Source of the DNA: Pseudomonas rubra
GTDB taxonomy: Bacteria; Pseudomonadota; Gammaproteobacteria; Pseudomonadales; Pseudomonadaceae
Assembly: GCF_028656935.1 (NCBI RefSeq)
Contig: NZ_JAMDGZ010000015.1
Location: 1 to 64,000, forward strand
DNA: 64,000 nt
Direction: 5' to 3'
Part shown: positions 29,652 through 39,682 of the stretch, in pieces
Numbering within the stretch: position 1 is the stretch's first letter
Layout: the number at the start of each line of letters is the position of its first letter
Notes under the pieces: generated by a model
What the model was told of the DNA's origin: nothing
Seen by the model: only the letters and a program-made list of their open reading frames with translations
Database searches by the model: none
Translations under genes and position numbers: made by a program

Positions 29652-30728
29652 TCAATGCAAACGCTTGCGACACATCAGTTGCGCCATCTTCACCGTGTCC
29701 GGGCGTTCGACGATGCCTTTCTCGGTGATGATCACGTCGATCAGGTCAGCCGGGGTTACGTCGAACACAGGATTGAAGGCCTCCAAAGGCGCATCCGGCG
29801 ACTCGCCAGCAAGCGCCAGCAGCTCACTGGCGCCGCGCTCTTCGAGCAGGATATCCTCGCCGCTCTCAAGGTTCATGTCGATACTCGAGCTCGGCGCCAC
29901 GACCATAAAGCGCACGCCGTGGTGCATGGCATTGACCGCCAACTGGTAGGTTCCGATTTTGCTCGCCACATCGCCATTGGCGGTGATCCGATCGGCGCCG
30001 ACGATCACCCAGGTAATACCCTTGGTTTTCATCAGGTGGGCAGCGGCGGAGTCGGCGGTGACGGTGGCCGGGATGCCATCGCCCGCCAGCTCCCAGGCGC
30101 TCAGGCGCGAGCCCTGCAGCCACGGGCGGGTTTCATCGACATACACCCGCTCGATCATGCCTTCCAGATAAGCGGCGCGCACCACCCCCAAGGCGGTCCC
30201 GAAGCCGCCGGTAGCCAGGGCCCCGGCATTGCCATGGGTGAGAACCGCCTGTTCGTTGCCCTGGTGTTTGCGAATCAGGTCGCCGCCCAACTGCGCCATG
30301 GTCAGGTTGGCTTCACGGTCGCTGTCATGGATGGCCATGGCTTCGGCCTCCATGATGGCCGACACGTCATCGCCCTCCTTGAGCCGCAGCAGGCGCTCGC
30401 GCATCCGGTTCAGGGCCCAGAACAGGTTGGCAGCGGTCGGCCGGGCATGCACCAGCAGCTCGAAATCTTCTTCGAGGGCCATTTCCCAATCACCACCGGC
30501 AGCCAAGCGCTGGCGAATCGCCAGAGCCAGGCCGTAGGCGGCGCTGATGCCGATGGCGGGCGCCCCGCGTACCGCCATCGTGCGAATGGCCTCGGCCACT
30601 GCAACGGCATCGCTGCAGGCCAGCCAGACCTGCGCCGACGGTAGCGCGCGCTGGTCAAGCAGATAAAGGGTGCCATCTCGCCAATCAATGGCTTTCACCT
30701 TCTCTGCGGCCATTAGTCGATCGCGCAT
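29652..30728 (-). CDS. mtnA: Methylthioribose-1-phosphate isomerase
   Basis: eIF2B-alpha-like isomerase of 358 aa that converts methylthioribose-1-phosphate to methylthioribulose-1-phosphate in methionine salvage. Motifs are [55 protein letters not shown] with the catalytic Asp, and [13 protein letters not shown]. It is divergent from the methylthioadenosine deaminase gene at 30837 with about 108 bases between them, a likely shared control region for the same salvage route. Confidence 0.97.
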   Translation of the reverse strand: MRDRLMAAEKVKAIDWRDGTLYLLDQRALPSAQVWLACSDAVAVAEAIRTMAVRGAPAIGISAAYGLALAIRQRLAAGGDWEMALEEDFELLVHARPTAANLFWALNRMRERLLRLKEGDDVSAIMEAEAMAIHDSDREANLTMAQLGGDLIRKHQGNEQAVLTHGNAGALATGGFGTALGVVRAAYLEGMIERVYVDETRPWLQGSRLSAWELAGDGIPATVTADSAAAHLMKTKGITWVIVGADRITANGDVASKIGTYQLAVNAMHHGVRFMVVAPSSSIDMNLESGEDILLEERGASELLALAGESPDAPLEAFNPVFDVTPADLIDVIITEKGIVERPDTVKMAQLMCRKRLH

Positions 30729-30836
30729 GCCTCACCCCATCATTCGGACATCAAAAGCGCACGATTATAGCGAGCCCCAGGCGCGGACGCTCGGGTATAC
30801 TTCGCCCTCACCACCAGTCGCCCAGGGAAACCTGTC

Positions 30837-32168
30837 ATGCCCAAACCCGCTACGCCGCTCGACCTGCTGCTCCTGCCTACGTGGCTGGTGCCGGTCGAAC
30901 CTGCCGGGGTGGTATTGAAGGACCATGCCCTGGGCATCCGCGATGGGCAGATCGTATTCATCGGCCCGCGCAACCAGGCCCAGGCCTGCATCGCGAGCGA
31001 AACCCGTGAACTGCCGGGCTGCCTGCTCAGCCCGGGGTTGATCAACGCCCATGGACACGCGGCTATGACCCTGTTCCGCGGCCTGGCCGATGACCAGCCG
31101 CTGATGACCTGGCTCCAAGAGCACATCTGGCCGGCCGAAGCGCGCTGGGTCGATGAAGACTTCGTCCGCGATGGTACGGACCTCGCCATCGCCGAACAGC
31201 TCAAGGGCGGCATCACCTGCTTCAGCGACATGTACTTCTATCCCAAGGTGACCAGCGAGCGCGTGCACCACAGCGGCATCCGCGCGCAGATCGCCGTGCC
31301 CCTGCTGGACTTCCCGTTCCCTGGCGCGCGCAGCACCGAAGAAGCCCTGCAACAAGGTATCGAGCTGTTCGGCGACCTGCGCCATCACCCTCGCATCAGT
31401 GTAGCCCTGGGCCCGCATGCGCCGTACACGGTCAGCGACGCCAACCTGGAAAAGGTCCGCGTCATCGCTGAAGAGCTGGACGCATCAATCCACATGCACA
31501 TCCATGAAACCGCCGTCGAAGTCGAGCAGTCGCTGCGCACCCGCGGCGAGCGCCCCCTGGCCCGACTTGCCCGCCTGGGCCTGCTCGGCCCGCGCCTGCA
31601 AGCGGTTCACATGACCCAGGTCAGCGACGAAGACCTGGCCCTGCTGGTAGAAAGCAACACCAGTGTGGTGCACTGCCCGGAGTCCAACCTCAAGCTGGCC
31701 AGCGGTTTCTGCCCGGTCGAGCGTTTGTGGCAGGCTGGAGTCAACGTTGCCGTCGGCACCGACGGTGCAGCCAGTAACAATGACCTCGACCTGCTCGGCG
31801 AAACCCGTACCGCTGCCCTGCTGGCCAAAGCCGTCGCCGGCTCCGCCAGCGCCCTGGACGCCCATCGGGCGCTGCGCATGGCGACCCTCAACGGTGCTCG
31901 AGCGCTGGGCCTGGAGGCGATTACCGGCTCACTGGAAATCGGCAAGGCCGCCGACCTGGTCGCCTTCGACCTGTCAGGCCTGGCCCAGCAACCGGTGTAC
32001 GACCCGGTTTCGCAACTGATCTACGCCAGCGGCCGGGACTGCGTGAAGCACGTCTGGGTCGCCGGCAAGCCACTGCTTGACGACCGGCGCCTGACCCGCC
32101 TGGACGAACAGGCCCTGCATGCCACCGCCTGTGCCTGGGGCCGGCGGATCGGCGAACGCAACGAATAA
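30837..32168 (+). CDS. mtaD: 5'-methylthioadenosine/S-adenosylhomocysteine deaminase (TRZ/ATZ family)
   Basis: Amidohydrolase of 443 aa. Metal ligands are visible: [14 protein letters not shown] (His72, His74), then [18 protein letters not shown] and [14 protein letters not shown]. In P. aeruginosa the equivalent gene beside mtnA encodes methylthioadenosine deaminase, which makes methylthioinosine from the by-product of polyamine and acyl-homoserine-lactone synthesis. The context is the same here. The family also includes chlorohydrolases, but the location favours methylthioadenosine deaminase. ubiG follows after 61 bases on the same strand. Confidence 0.92.
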   Translation: MPKPATPLDLLLLPTWLVPVEPAGVVLKDHALGIRDGQIVFIGPRNQAQACIASETRELPGCLLSPGLINAHGHAAMTLFRGLADDQPLMTWLQEHIWPAEARWVDEDFVRDGTDLAIAEQLKGGITCFSDMYFYPKVTSERVHHSGIRAQIAVPLLDFPFPGARSTEEALQQGIELFGDLRHHPRISVALGPHAPYTVSDANLEKVRVIAEELDASIHMHIHETAVEVEQSLRTRGERPLARLARLGLLGPRLQAVHMTQVSDEDLALLVESNTSVVHCPESNLKLASGFCPVERLWQAGVNVAVGTDGAASNNDLDLLGETRTAALLAKAVAGSASALDAHRALRMATLNGARALGLEAITGSLEIGKAADLVAFDLSGLAQQPVYDPVSQLIYASGRDCVKHVWVAGKPLLDDRRLTRLDEQALHATACAWGRRIGERNE

Positions 32169-32229
32169 ACGCCCGACAGCCAGTGCTGACGGGCAAGAGC
32201 AAATTATCCAAGTTTCAGAGGACTGTTCC

Positions 32230-32928
32230 ATGAGCAACGTCGACCACGCCGAAATCGCCAAGTTCGAAGCCCTGGCTCACCGCTGGTGGGACCGCGAGAG
32301 CGAGTTCAAGCCACTGCACGACATCAACCCGCTGCGGGTCAACTGGATCGACGAGCGGGTCAAGCTGGCCGGCAAGAAGGTCCTCGACGTCGGCTGCGGC
32401 GGCGGCATCCTCAGCGAGGCCATGGCCCAGCGCGGCGCCACCGTGACCGGTATCGACATGGGCGAGGCACCGCTGGCCGTGGCTCAGCTGCACCAACTCG
32501 AATCCGGGGTCAACGTCGAGTACCGGCAGATCACCGCCGAGGCCCTGGCCGAAGAGATGCCCGAGCAGTTCGACGTAGTCACCTGCCTTGAGATGCTTGA
32601 GCACGTACCAGACCCCTCTTCGGTGATCCGCGCGTGTTTTCGCATGGTCAAGCCCGGCGGCCAGGTGTTCTTCTCGACCATCAACCGCAACCCCAAGGCC
32701 TACCTGTTCGCCATCATCGGCGCCGAGTACATCATGAAGCTGCTGCCGCGCGGCACCCACGACTTCAAGAAGTTCATCCGCCCCTCCGAGCTCGGCGCCT
32801 GGAGCCGCGATGCCGGCCTGAGCGTCAAGGACATCATCGGCCTGACCTACAACCCGCTGACCAAGCACTACAAGCTGGCCAACGATGTTGACGTCAACTA
32901 CATGATCCAGACCCTGCGCGAGGAATGA
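32230..32928 (+). CDS. ubiG: Ubiquinone biosynthesis O-methyltransferase
   Basis: SAM-dependent methyltransferase of 232 aa that makes both O-methylations in ubiquinone synthesis. The start [20 protein letters not shown] and the SAM site [16 protein letters not shown] (about residues 50-65) are diagnostic, and [20 protein letters not shown] is typical. AGAGGAC precedes the ATG. Its stop overlaps the mupP start by four bases (ATGA). Confidence 0.98.
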   Translation: MSNVDHAEIAKFEALAHRWWDRESEFKPLHDINPLRVNWIDERVKLAGKKVLDVGCGGGILSEAMAQRGATVTGIDMGEAPLAVAQLHQLESGVNVEYRQITAEALAEEMPEQFDVVTCLEMLEHVPDPSSVIRACFRMVKPGGQVFFSTINRNPKAYLFAIIGAEYIMKLLPRGTHDFKKFIRPSELGAWSRDAGLSVKDIIGLTYNPLTKHYKLANDVDVNYMIQTLREE

Positions 32929-33602
32929 GCATGCGTTTGCGAGCGGTACTTTTCGACATGGACGGCACCCTGCTGGACACGGCGCCGGACTTCATCGCCA
33001 TCTGCCAGGCCATGCTCGCCGAGCGCGGCCTGCCGGCCATCGACGCACAGAAAATCCGCGACGTGGTCTCGGGCGGGGCCAAGGCCATGGTGTCGGCGAC
33101 CTTCAACCTCGAACCGGACGCCGAAGGCTTCGAGGCCCTGCGCCTGGAGTTTCTCGAGCGCTACCAGCAAGGTTGCGCGGTGCACAGCAAACTCTACGAT
33201 GGCATGGCCGAACTGCTGGCCGACATCGAGAAAGGCAATTTGCTCTGGGGCGTGGTCACCAACAAACCGGTGCGCTTTGCCGAGCCTATCATGCAGCAGT
33301 TGGGCCTGAGCGAGCGCTCGGCACTGCTGATCTGCCCGGACCATGTGAAGAACAGCAAGCCGGACCCCGAACCGCTGATCCTCGCCTGCAAGACCCTCAA
33401 CCTGGACCCCGCCAGCGTGCTGTTCGTCGGCGACGACCTGCGCGACATCGAGTCGGGTCGCGATGCCGGCACCCGCACTGCGGCGGTGCGCTACGGCTAT
33501 ATCCATCCTGACGACAACCCCAACAACTGGGGCGCGGATGTGGTGGTCGATCATCCGCTGGAGCTGCGCCAGGTGCTTGATAACGCGCTTTGCGGCTGCT
33601 GA
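32925..33602 (+). CDS. mupP: N-acetylmuramic acid 6-phosphate phosphatase (HAD family)
   Basis: HAD hydrolase of 225 aa. Motif I is [13 protein letters not shown] (nucleophile and acid Asp), motif [15 protein letters not shown] and motif [21 protein letters not shown]. Often annotated as phosphoglycolate phosphatase (gph), but the Pseudomonas gene directly after ubiG and before yciK is MupP, which dephosphorylates MurNAc-6-P in the cell-wall recycling shunt that bypasses early fosfomycin-sensitive steps. The call here is by sequence plus context. It is coupled to ubiG. Confidence 0.92.
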   Translation: MSMRLRAVLFDMDGTLLDTAPDFIAICQAMLAERGLPAIDAQKIRDVVSGGAKAMVSATFNLEPDAEGFEALRLEFLERYQQGCAVHSKLYDGMAELLADIEKGNLLWGVVTNKPVRFAEPIMQQLGLSERSALLICPDHVKNSKPDPEPLILACKTLNLDPASVLFVGDDLRDIESGRDAGTRTAAVRYGYIHPDDNPNNWGADVVVDHPLELRQVLDNALCGC

Positions 33603-33630
33603 ACCTTTGTACTGGCAAGGCTTTGCCTTG

Positions 33631-33696
33631 CATCGCCGGCAAGGCCAGCTCCCACAGACCACCACCAACCTTGTGGGAGCTGGCTTGCCAGCGATG
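33631..33696. repeat. Paired REP element, TGGCTTGCCAGCGAT class
   Basis: Two inverted copies of a Pseudomonas REP sequence, core GTGGGAGCTGGCTTGCCAGC, face each other with about 13 bases between them and form a long imperfect hairpin. Similar to the pair at 63301-63376. Confidence 0.85.
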
Positions 33697-33724
33697 AAGC
33701 CATCACCTATCTAGAGGTAACCCC

Positions 33725-34465
33725 ATGTTCGATTACTCTGCCCGCCCCGACCTGCTCAAAGGCCGGACCATCCTGGTCACTGGCGCCGGTCGTGGCATCG
33801 GTGCGGCCGCGGCCAAGAGCTATGCCGCCCATGGCGCCACCGTCTTGCTGCTGGGCAAGACCGAAGCCAACCTGAGCCAGGTCTACGACGAGATCGAAGC
33901 AGCCGGCCACCCCAAGCCTGCGGTCATCCCGTTCAACCTGGAAACCGCCCTGCCGCATCAGTACGACGAGCTGGCAGCAATGATCGAAGCCGAGTTCGGC
34001 CATATCGACGGCCTGCTGCACAACGCCTCGATCATCGGCCCGCGCACGCCACTAGAGCAGCTCTCGGGCGACAACTTCATGCGCGTGATGCAGGTCAACG
34101 TCAATGCCATGTTCATGCTCACCAGCACCCTGCTGCCGCTGCTCAAGCTCTCGGCAGATGGCTCGGTGATCTTCACCTCCAGCAGCGTCGGACGCAAAGG
34201 CCGAGCCTACTGGGGTGCCTATGGGGTGTCGAAGTTCGCCACCGAGGGCCTGATGCAGACCCTCGCCGACGAGCTTGAAGGTGTCGCGCCGGTACGCGCC
34301 AACAGTGTCAACCCGGGCGCCACCCGTACCAGCATGCGCGCCCAGGCCTACCCTGCGGAAACCCCGGAAAACAATCCGCTACCCGAGCAGATCATGCCGG
34401 TCTACCTGTACCTGATGGGTCCAGACAGCACCGGCATCAACGGCCAGGCGTTCAACGCCCAGTAA
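33725..34465 (+). CDS. yciK: YciK-family short-chain dehydrogenase
   Basis: Classical SDR of 246 aa. NAD(P) site LVTGAGRGIGAAAAKSY (about residues 17-33). Active site FTSSSVGRKG with Ser and YGVSK (Tyr-x3-Lys). The start FDYSARPDLLKGRTILVTGAG is typical of YciK. Substrate is unknown in the literature I know. It follows mupP after a REP pair, as in other pseudomonads, and its stop is two bases from the convergent undA stop. Confidence 0.93.
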   Translation: MFDYSARPDLLKGRTILVTGAGRGIGAAAAKSYAAHGATVLLLGKTEANLSQVYDEIEAAGHPKPAVIPFNLETALPHQYDELAAMIEAEFGHIDGLLHNASIIGPRTPLEQLSGDNFMRVMQVNVNAMFMLTSTLLPLLKLSADGSVIFTSSSVGRKGRAYWGAYGVSKFATEGLMQTLADELEGVAPVRANSVNPGATRTSMRAQAYPAETPENNPLPEQIMPVYLYLMGPDSTGINGQAFNAQ

Positions 34466-34467
34466 GC

Positions 34468-35259
34468 TCAGCCCTCGGCCAGTTCCGCCCGGGCCCGGGC
34501 GGGCTGGCGCTGTTCCTGCTCTTGCTGCATGCAGCGCTCAAGGAACAGGAACATATAGTCGTAGCTCTTGCAGATCGCCCGGCGCAGCTCTTTCTGCAGC
34601 GCAGCCGACGGGTTGTGGCCGGCCAGGGTACAGACGATCTCCAGCGCCTCCCAAGGGTGCGCGTCATCGTACTGCGCGTGCATCTTCAACCACTTCATCG
34701 CACGCTTGCGGCCTTCTTCCGGGAAGCCCTGGGCGTAGACGCCGGTAGAGCAAACCACCGCCGACCACTCACCGGTTGCACCTTCGATGGCGTAGTTGGT
34801 GGCCGCAACGGCCACCACCAGCGAATCGGTGGCGCAGGTATGCCAGCACCAGTCACTCAGCGCATTGAGTTCACTGGGTACGTCCTGGGTTTGCAGGTCT
34901 TCCAGGCTGACGCCATGGGCCTGGGCCCAGAACAGCCAGTAGTCGGCATGGTTGAGCTCGACGCGGATATTGCGCATCAGCCAGCGACGCGCCATGTCCT
35001 CGCCAGGGTGGCGGGCGTATTGGGTCTTGGTGAGGTTTTTGGCCATGTACAGGGAGAACTGCTCGACCACCGGCCAGCCGCCAATCAGGTACTGGCGCAT
35101 GGTCCGGCCACTGAGGCGGCCGTCACGCATGCGTTGATAGAGTTCGTGCTCCACCACCCGACGCTTGCTCTCGCTGCAGTCCTTGATCAACTGCTGGGCC
35201 CAAAGCGGGTAACTGCTGGGGTCCATCAATGGACCCGTACGAATAAACGCGTCAATCAC
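34468..35259 (-). CDS. undA: UndA-type non-heme iron oxidative decarboxylase (medium-chain 1-alkene synthesis)
   Basis: Heme-oxygenase-fold/TenA-like protein of 263 aa. It matches UndA of P. fluorescens, which turns lauric acid into volatile 1-undecene with loss of CO2. The start MIDAFIRTGPLMDPSSYPLW, the segment ESKRRVVEHELYQRM and YLIGGWPVVEQFSLYMA fit that family. The metal ligands fall at the published positions: Glu101 and His104 in RVELNHADYW and His194 in KMHAQYDDAHPWEAL. Glu159 (AIEGATGEW) and Asp198 would complete a diiron site. The GTG start at 35259 follows AAGGAGCTGACA. Older annotations call it a TenA transcriptional regulator, which the residues do not support. Confidence 0.9.
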   Translation of the reverse strand: MIDAFIRTGPLMDPSSYPLWAQQLIKDCSESKRRVVEHELYQRMRDGRLSGRTMRQYLIGGWPVVEQFSLYMAKNLTKTQYARHPGEDMARRWLMRNIRVELNHADYWLFWAQAHGVSLEDLQTQDVPSELNALSDWCWHTCATDSLVVAVAATNYAIEGATGEWSAVVCSTGVYAQGFPEEGRKRAMKWLKMHAQYDDAHPWEALEIVCTLAGHNPSAALQKELRRAICKSYDYMFLFLERCMQQEQEQRQPARARAELAEG

Positions 35260-35295
35260 TGTCAGCTCCTTGTTCCTTGTGATTATCGGTGGATC

Positions 35296-37752
35296 TCAGC
35301 GAAAGGTCCCCGGCGCCTTGAACAACAGGGGCCTTGCAGCAATCCGTTTGCGCTGCAAGCTGTCACAGGTGAACACCTGCGGCCGCTCGATCAGGTATCC
35401 CTGGGCGTAGTCGACGCCAATTTCCTGCAGGGCCTGCTCGATCAACGGGGTTTCGACAAACTCGGCGATGGTGCGTTTGCCCATCACGTGGCCGATGTGA
35501 TTGATCACCTCGACCATGGCCCGGTTGATCGGGTCATCAAGCATGTCCTTGACGAAACTTCCGTCGATTTTCAGGAAGTCTACAGGCAAATGCTTCAAAT
35601 AAGCGAACGACGACATCCCGGCGCAGAAGTCGTCCAGCGAGAACCGGCAGCCTAGGCCTTTGAGCTCGTTGATAAAGCGAATGGCGCTGCCCAGGTTCGC
35701 GATTGCACTGGTTTCAGTGATTTCGAAACAAATCATGTGTGGCGGGATGGAAAACTCGTTGAATAGCCGCTGCAAGTACTCGAGAAACTTGTCATCGCCA
35801 ATGCTACTGCCCGACAAATTGATGGCGCACATGGCCAACGGGCCGTCGCGCTCCTCGTCCAGGCACTGGCGAATGACCTTGAACACGCTGCGCACCACCC
35901 AGCGGTCCAGCGCGGTCATCAGGCCATAACGCTCGGCGGCGGGAATGAAGCTGTCCGGAAGGATGATCCGCCCGCTTTCATCATGCAGGCGCAAGAGGAT
36001 CTCAATATGACCGGCGCCCTCATGGGGGCCGAGGGCGGCGATTTCCTGGGCATAGAGACAGAACCGGTTTTCTTCCAGAGCCACGTGCAAGCGCTGGATC
36101 CAGGCCATTTCGCCAAAACGCATGGACAGCTCGCTGTCATCGGCGTGATACACCTGCACGCGGTTGCGGCCCTTTTCCTTGGCCATGTAGCAGGCCATAT
36201 CGGCCGCCCGCAACGAGGCCTCCAGGGTTGTCGGCCCCTGGGCGATATGCACCAGGCCCAGGCTCACGGTGGTCATGAACGGCCGCCCCTTCCACACAAA
36301 GTGCAGGCTCTGCACCGCCTGGCGCAGGCTTTCGGCGATACGCTCAGCCTGCTCCTGGGGGCAGTTCTCCAGCAGGATGCCAAACTCGTCACCTCCCAGC
36401 CGCGCCAGGGTGTCGCCTTCGCGCAGGCCAGCCTGCAATACCGCACAGATATGCCGCAGCAGCTCATCCCCTGCGGCATGACCGCAGGTGTCATTGACCA
36501 GCTTGAACTGGTCCAGGTCTAGAAACATCAAGGAATGGCGCGCCGGCTTGCGCGCCACCGCGTTGAGCGCCAGCTCCAGGCGATATTCGAACTCACGGCG
36601 GTTGGCCAGACCCGTCAGGGCATCATGGGTCGCCTGCCAGGACAGATTGGCGATGTACTGGCGTTCCTGGGTCATGTCGTGCAGCACCAGGACGATACCG
36701 CTGACCTTGCCTTCGGTGATGATCGGCGCCCCGACCAGGGTGACCGACACGGTGCTGCCGTCCAGGCGCTGGATCAGTTTGGTGTGCTCGCTGCCACCCT
36801 TGAGGCCGCCTTCGAGCACGCGCTCGACCAGGGTCAGGCTGTCTTTTTCGGCATTTTCGTCGAGCAGGCTGAACAGCGCGGCCAGGGGCAGGCCCTGGGC
36901 CTGGGCCGCATGCCAGTGGGTCAACTGTTCGGCAGCCGGGTTCATGTAGGCAATACAGCCTTCGACATCGGTGGTGATGACCCCATCGCCGATCGACTCA
37001 AGGGTAATCTGCGCCCGCTCCTTCTCCACTTCCAGCGCATTGGCAAAGGCCTGGCGCTGGGCCAGCAACTTGCTAGAGCGCATCCAGGCCAAGGCAATCA
37101 GGAACAAGGCGGTTGCAAGGTTGGTGACCAGCAAAACCCGCAGCAACTTCCGCGAGCCTTCCCCCAGGGCATCGCTGAAGGCCCGCGCGGCCGGCGTCAC
37201 GGCATCGTTGATCGCCGCAATCTGCGCTTTCCAGGCCGCGACACTCCGGGCATCGGCCTGGCCTGCACGAAAACCGCTGTGCATTTGCTCGGCCACTTCA
37301 TCGAGCTGACGCAGGAACCCATCACCCACCGACCACAGCTCGATGGCTTTCTGCATATAGCTGACCTGATGAAAGTTCAGGTACAGCCAGATCACACTGG
37401 ACACGTCGTCGGGATGGTTGCCACCCTGGAGAATGCCACGGCGGGCGGCGTCGATATCCGGAGTGGCGAGGTCGAGGGCCACGCGCAGGTCATGGCCGCC
37501 CTGCGGCACGCCTATGGCCTTGCGGTACTTCTGAAAGACCGCCTCGTCACGGCTGTCCGCGTACTGGTTGAGGTAATAGATGGCATCCTTCTGGCCCTTG
37601 GACCACAGGCTCTCCCCCGCCACATAACCACGCACTGCCGACAGCGCGTACAGGCTGATGCTACCAAGCAAGGCCTGAAACAGCACCACGGCAACAAATG
37701 GCCAGATTATGCCCAACAACTTTGGCGCTTCGAGAGTCCGTTTTCGCTTCAT
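35296..37752 (-). CDS. rbdA: RbdA-like membrane PAS-GGDEF-EAL protein (c-di-GMP turnover)
   Basis: Protein of 818 aa, the length of P. aeruginosa RbdA, a c-di-GMP phosphodiesterase that promotes biofilm dispersal. Order: membrane helix (about 12-40), periplasmic sensor, second helix (about 203-224), short coiled coil, PAS (about 245-370), GGDEF (motif GGDEF at 453-457 intact) and EAL (about 540-800). In the EAL domain the first motif reads EIL (HIEILLRL) instead of EAL. The residues FEITETSA, DDFCAGMSS and AEFVET that bind metal or act in catalysis are kept. A GTP-binding regulatory GGDEF with an active EAL is the expected mode. The ABC exporter gene ends upstream, as in P. aeruginosa. Confidence 0.9.
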   Translation of the reverse strand: MKRKRTLEAPKLLGIIWPFVAVVLFQALLGSISLYALSAVRGYVAGESLWSKGQKDAIYYLNQYADSRDEAVFQKYRKAIGVPQGGHDLRVALDLATPDIDAARRGILQGGNHPDDVSSVIWLYLNFHQVSYMQKAIELWSVGDGFLRQLDEVAEQMHSGFRAGQADARSVAAWKAQIAAINDAVTPAARAFSDALGEGSRKLLRVLLVTNLATALFLIALAWMRSSKLLAQRQAFANALEVEKERAQITLESIGDGVITTDVEGCIAYMNPAAEQLTHWHAAQAQGLPLAALFSLLDENAEKDSLTLVERVLEGGLKGGSEHTKLIQRLDGSTVSVTLVGAPIITEGKVSGIVLVLHDMTQERQYIANLSWQATHDALTGLANRREFEYRLELALNAVARKPARHSLMFLDLDQFKLVNDTCGHAAGDELLRHICAVLQAGLREGDTLARLGGDEFGILLENCPQEQAERIAESLRQAVQSLHFVWKGRPFMTTVSLGLVHIAQGPTTLEASLRAADMACYMAKEKGRNRVQVYHADDSELSMRFGEMAWIQRLHVALEENRFCLYAQEIAALGPHEGAGHIEILLRLHDESGRIILPDSFIPAAERYGLMTALDRWVVRSVFKVIRQCLDEERDGPLAMCAINLSGSSIGDDKFLEYLQRLFNEFSIPPHMICFEITETSAIANLGSAIRFINELKGLGCRFSLDDFCAGMSSFAYLKHLPVDFLKIDGSFVKDMLDDPINRAMVEVINHIGHVMGKRTIAEFVETPLIEQALQEIGVDYAQGYLIERPQVFTCDSLQRKRIAARPLLFKAPGTFR

Positions 37753-37857
37753 GAGGTCCCTTGCAACAGAGCCGGATGAATCCCACCTACCAAAGCACAG
37801 CCTAGGCTATTTGCCATTAAACCAGGAGTGCTTTTCTCGCCTGCACGGCAATTTGCC

Positions 37858-39642
37858 CTAACTCTGTTGCAAATGGCCGTACAACTTGGCGTACAAGCCA
37901 CCTTCGGCGATCAATTGTTGGTGGTCGCCGTCCTCGGCGACATGGCCGCCGTCGAACACCAGCACCCGGTCCGCCTGTTTTACCGCCGACAGACGGTGGG
38001 CAATGATCAGGGTGGTGCGGGCACTGAGAAAGCGGCTCAAGGCCTGATGCAGGTTGTATTCGGTGGCCGCATCCAGCGCCGAGGTTGCCTCGTCGAGGAT
38101 CACCACCTTGGGTTCGGCCAGCACCATCCGCGCAATCGCCAGGCGCTGGCGCTGACCACCGGACAAGCGCACCCCGGAGCGGCCAACCACGCTGTCCAGG
38201 CCTTGCGGCAAGGCCGCAATGGTGGTGTCGAGCTGGGCGATGGCCAGCGCCTGCCAGCAGGCATCATCGCTGCAGTCGCGACCCATGGTCAGGTTGGCAC
38301 GCACGGTGTCATTGAACAGCGACGGATGCTGCAGTACCACCGCGACATGCTCGCGCAGGGTTTCCAGGCCGATTTCCTGCAGGGTCGAGCCGCCAAAACG
38401 GATGGTCCCGGCCTGGGCGCTGTACAAGCCCAGCAGCAGTTGCACCAGGGTGCTCTTACCACCGCCGCTGGCTCCGACGATCGCCACCTTCTCACCCGGG
38501 GCGATCGACAGGTTGAGCTGATCGAGCACCGGCTCATCGTTGTAGGCAAAGCGCAGGCCTTGCACTTCCAGGCCCACGGCATCGCGGCCCATGAACGGAT
38601 CGATGCCACCGGCGTATTGCGGCTCGTCGGTGCGCGCCAGCAGCTCGTTGAGCCGGCTAAGAGCCCCGCCGGCGGCGTAATAGGCGTACTGCAGGTTGAG
38701 CAACTGCTCGACCGGGCCGATCATGAACCACAGGTAGCTGAATACTGCGAGCATCTGCCCGATCGACAAATCCGAGAACAGCACCGTGAGCATCGCCGCA
38801 GCGCGAAAAATATCGATGCCGAACTGGAACAGCAAACCACTGGCACGCCCACTGGCATCGCTTTTCCATTGCGAGGCGACCGCATAGTTACGCACTTCCT
38901 GGGCGCGCAGGCCAAGGCGACCGAGGAAATAGCCCTGGCGGTTGCTGGCGCGGATTTCCTGGATCGCATCCAGGGTTTCGGTCAGCGCCTGGGTAAAGCG
39001 CGACGTGCTGTCGTTCTCCAGCTTTTTCAGGTGCTTGACCCGCTTGCCCAGTTGCACCGTGGCAAAAATCACCAGCGGGTTGAACAGCAGAATCAGCAGC
39101 GCCAGTTGCCAGTGCATCCACATCAGGATGGCAGCGGTGCCGGTCAGGGTCAGCATGGCCACCAGAAAGCGGCTGAGGGTTTCGCCAACGAACTTGTCGA
39201 GGGTGTCCAGGTCGGTGACCAGGTGAGTGGTCACGGTACCGCTACCCAGGCTTTCGTATTCGCTGAGGGAGATGCGCTTGAGCCGCTCGATCAGGCGGAT
39301 GCGCAAGCGATAAACAATGTCCTTGGCCAGCCCCGCGAACAGCTTGGCCTGTACCACATTGAACGCCAAGGCAGCGCAGCGCAGGGTCAAGGTGAACGCC
39401 AGCATCAGGCCGATGTAGCCGGCGGCCACCTGCCAATTGCCGGGGAGGAACTGGTTCATCCACTTCAGCGCCGCATCGCCATGGCCCAGCAGCACTTCAT
39501 CGACCAGCAACGGCAGCAGCAAGGGAATCGGCACGCTGCACAACGCCGCCAGCACGGCCACACCATTGGCAATCCATAAAGCTTTTTTATGCCGCAGGGC
39601 CAGGCGGCGGATTTCTGCCCAGCTCAAGCGATCAGCATGCAC
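37858..39642 (-). CDS. ABC exporter, fused membrane-ATPase half transporter
   Basis: MsbA/LmrA-type half transporter of about 594 aa. The membrane domain has six helices (starting KKALWIANGVAVLAAL). The ATPase has Walker A GASGGGKSTL, Q-loop VLQHPSLF, signature LSGGQRQRLAIARM, Walker B VVILDEATSALD and the H-loop IAHRL. The substrate is not readable. The start is uncertain: the frame is open from a TTG at 39738 that overlaps the dsbA-like gene by 56 bases and has no ribosome site, so I use the GTG at 39642. It probably shares a transcript with the DsbA-like gene and rbdA. Confidence 0.85.
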   Translation of the reverse strand: MHADRLSWAEIRRLALRHKKALWIANGVAVLAALCSVPIPLLLPLLVDEVLLGHGDAALKWMNQFLPGNWQVAAGYIGLMLAFTLTLRCAALAFNVVQAKLFAGLAKDIVYRLRIRLIERLKRISLSEYESLGSGTVTTHLVTDLDTLDKFVGETLSRFLVAMLTLTGTAAILMWMHWQLALLILLFNPLVIFATVQLGKRVKHLKKLENDSTSRFTQALTETLDAIQEIRASNRQGYFLGRLGLRAQEVRNYAVASQWKSDASGRASGLLFQFGIDIFRAAAMLTVLFSDLSIGQMLAVFSYLWFMIGPVEQLLNLQYAYYAAGGALSRLNELLARTDEPQYAGGIDPFMGRDAVGLEVQGLRFAYNDEPVLDQLNLSIAPGEKVAIVGASGGGKSTLVQLLLGLYSAQAGTIRFGGSTLQEIGLETLREHVAVVLQHPSLFNDTVRANLTMGRDCSDDACWQALAIAQLDTTIAALPQGLDSVVGRSGVRLSGGQRQRLAIARMVLAEPKVVILDEATSALDAATEYNLHQALSRFLSARTTLIIAHRLSAVKQADRVLVFDGGHVAEDGDHQQLIAEGGLYAKLYGHLQQS

Positions 39643-39682
39643 AGGGCCTGGCCCTGGTACCGGGTCGGGTGAACCCGGCAGG

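Noticed and set aside
32925..33602. Phosphoglycolate phosphatase (Gph) for the HAD gene after ubiG
   Set aside because: Sequence alone allows it, but the ubiG-mupP-yciK context is that of MupP in Pseudomonas.
34468..35259. TenA transcriptional regulator/thiaminase for the gene at 34468
   Set aside because: The metal-ligand set at 101/104/194 and overall similarity fit UndA, and TenA thiaminases use a Cys nucleophile and lack these ligands.
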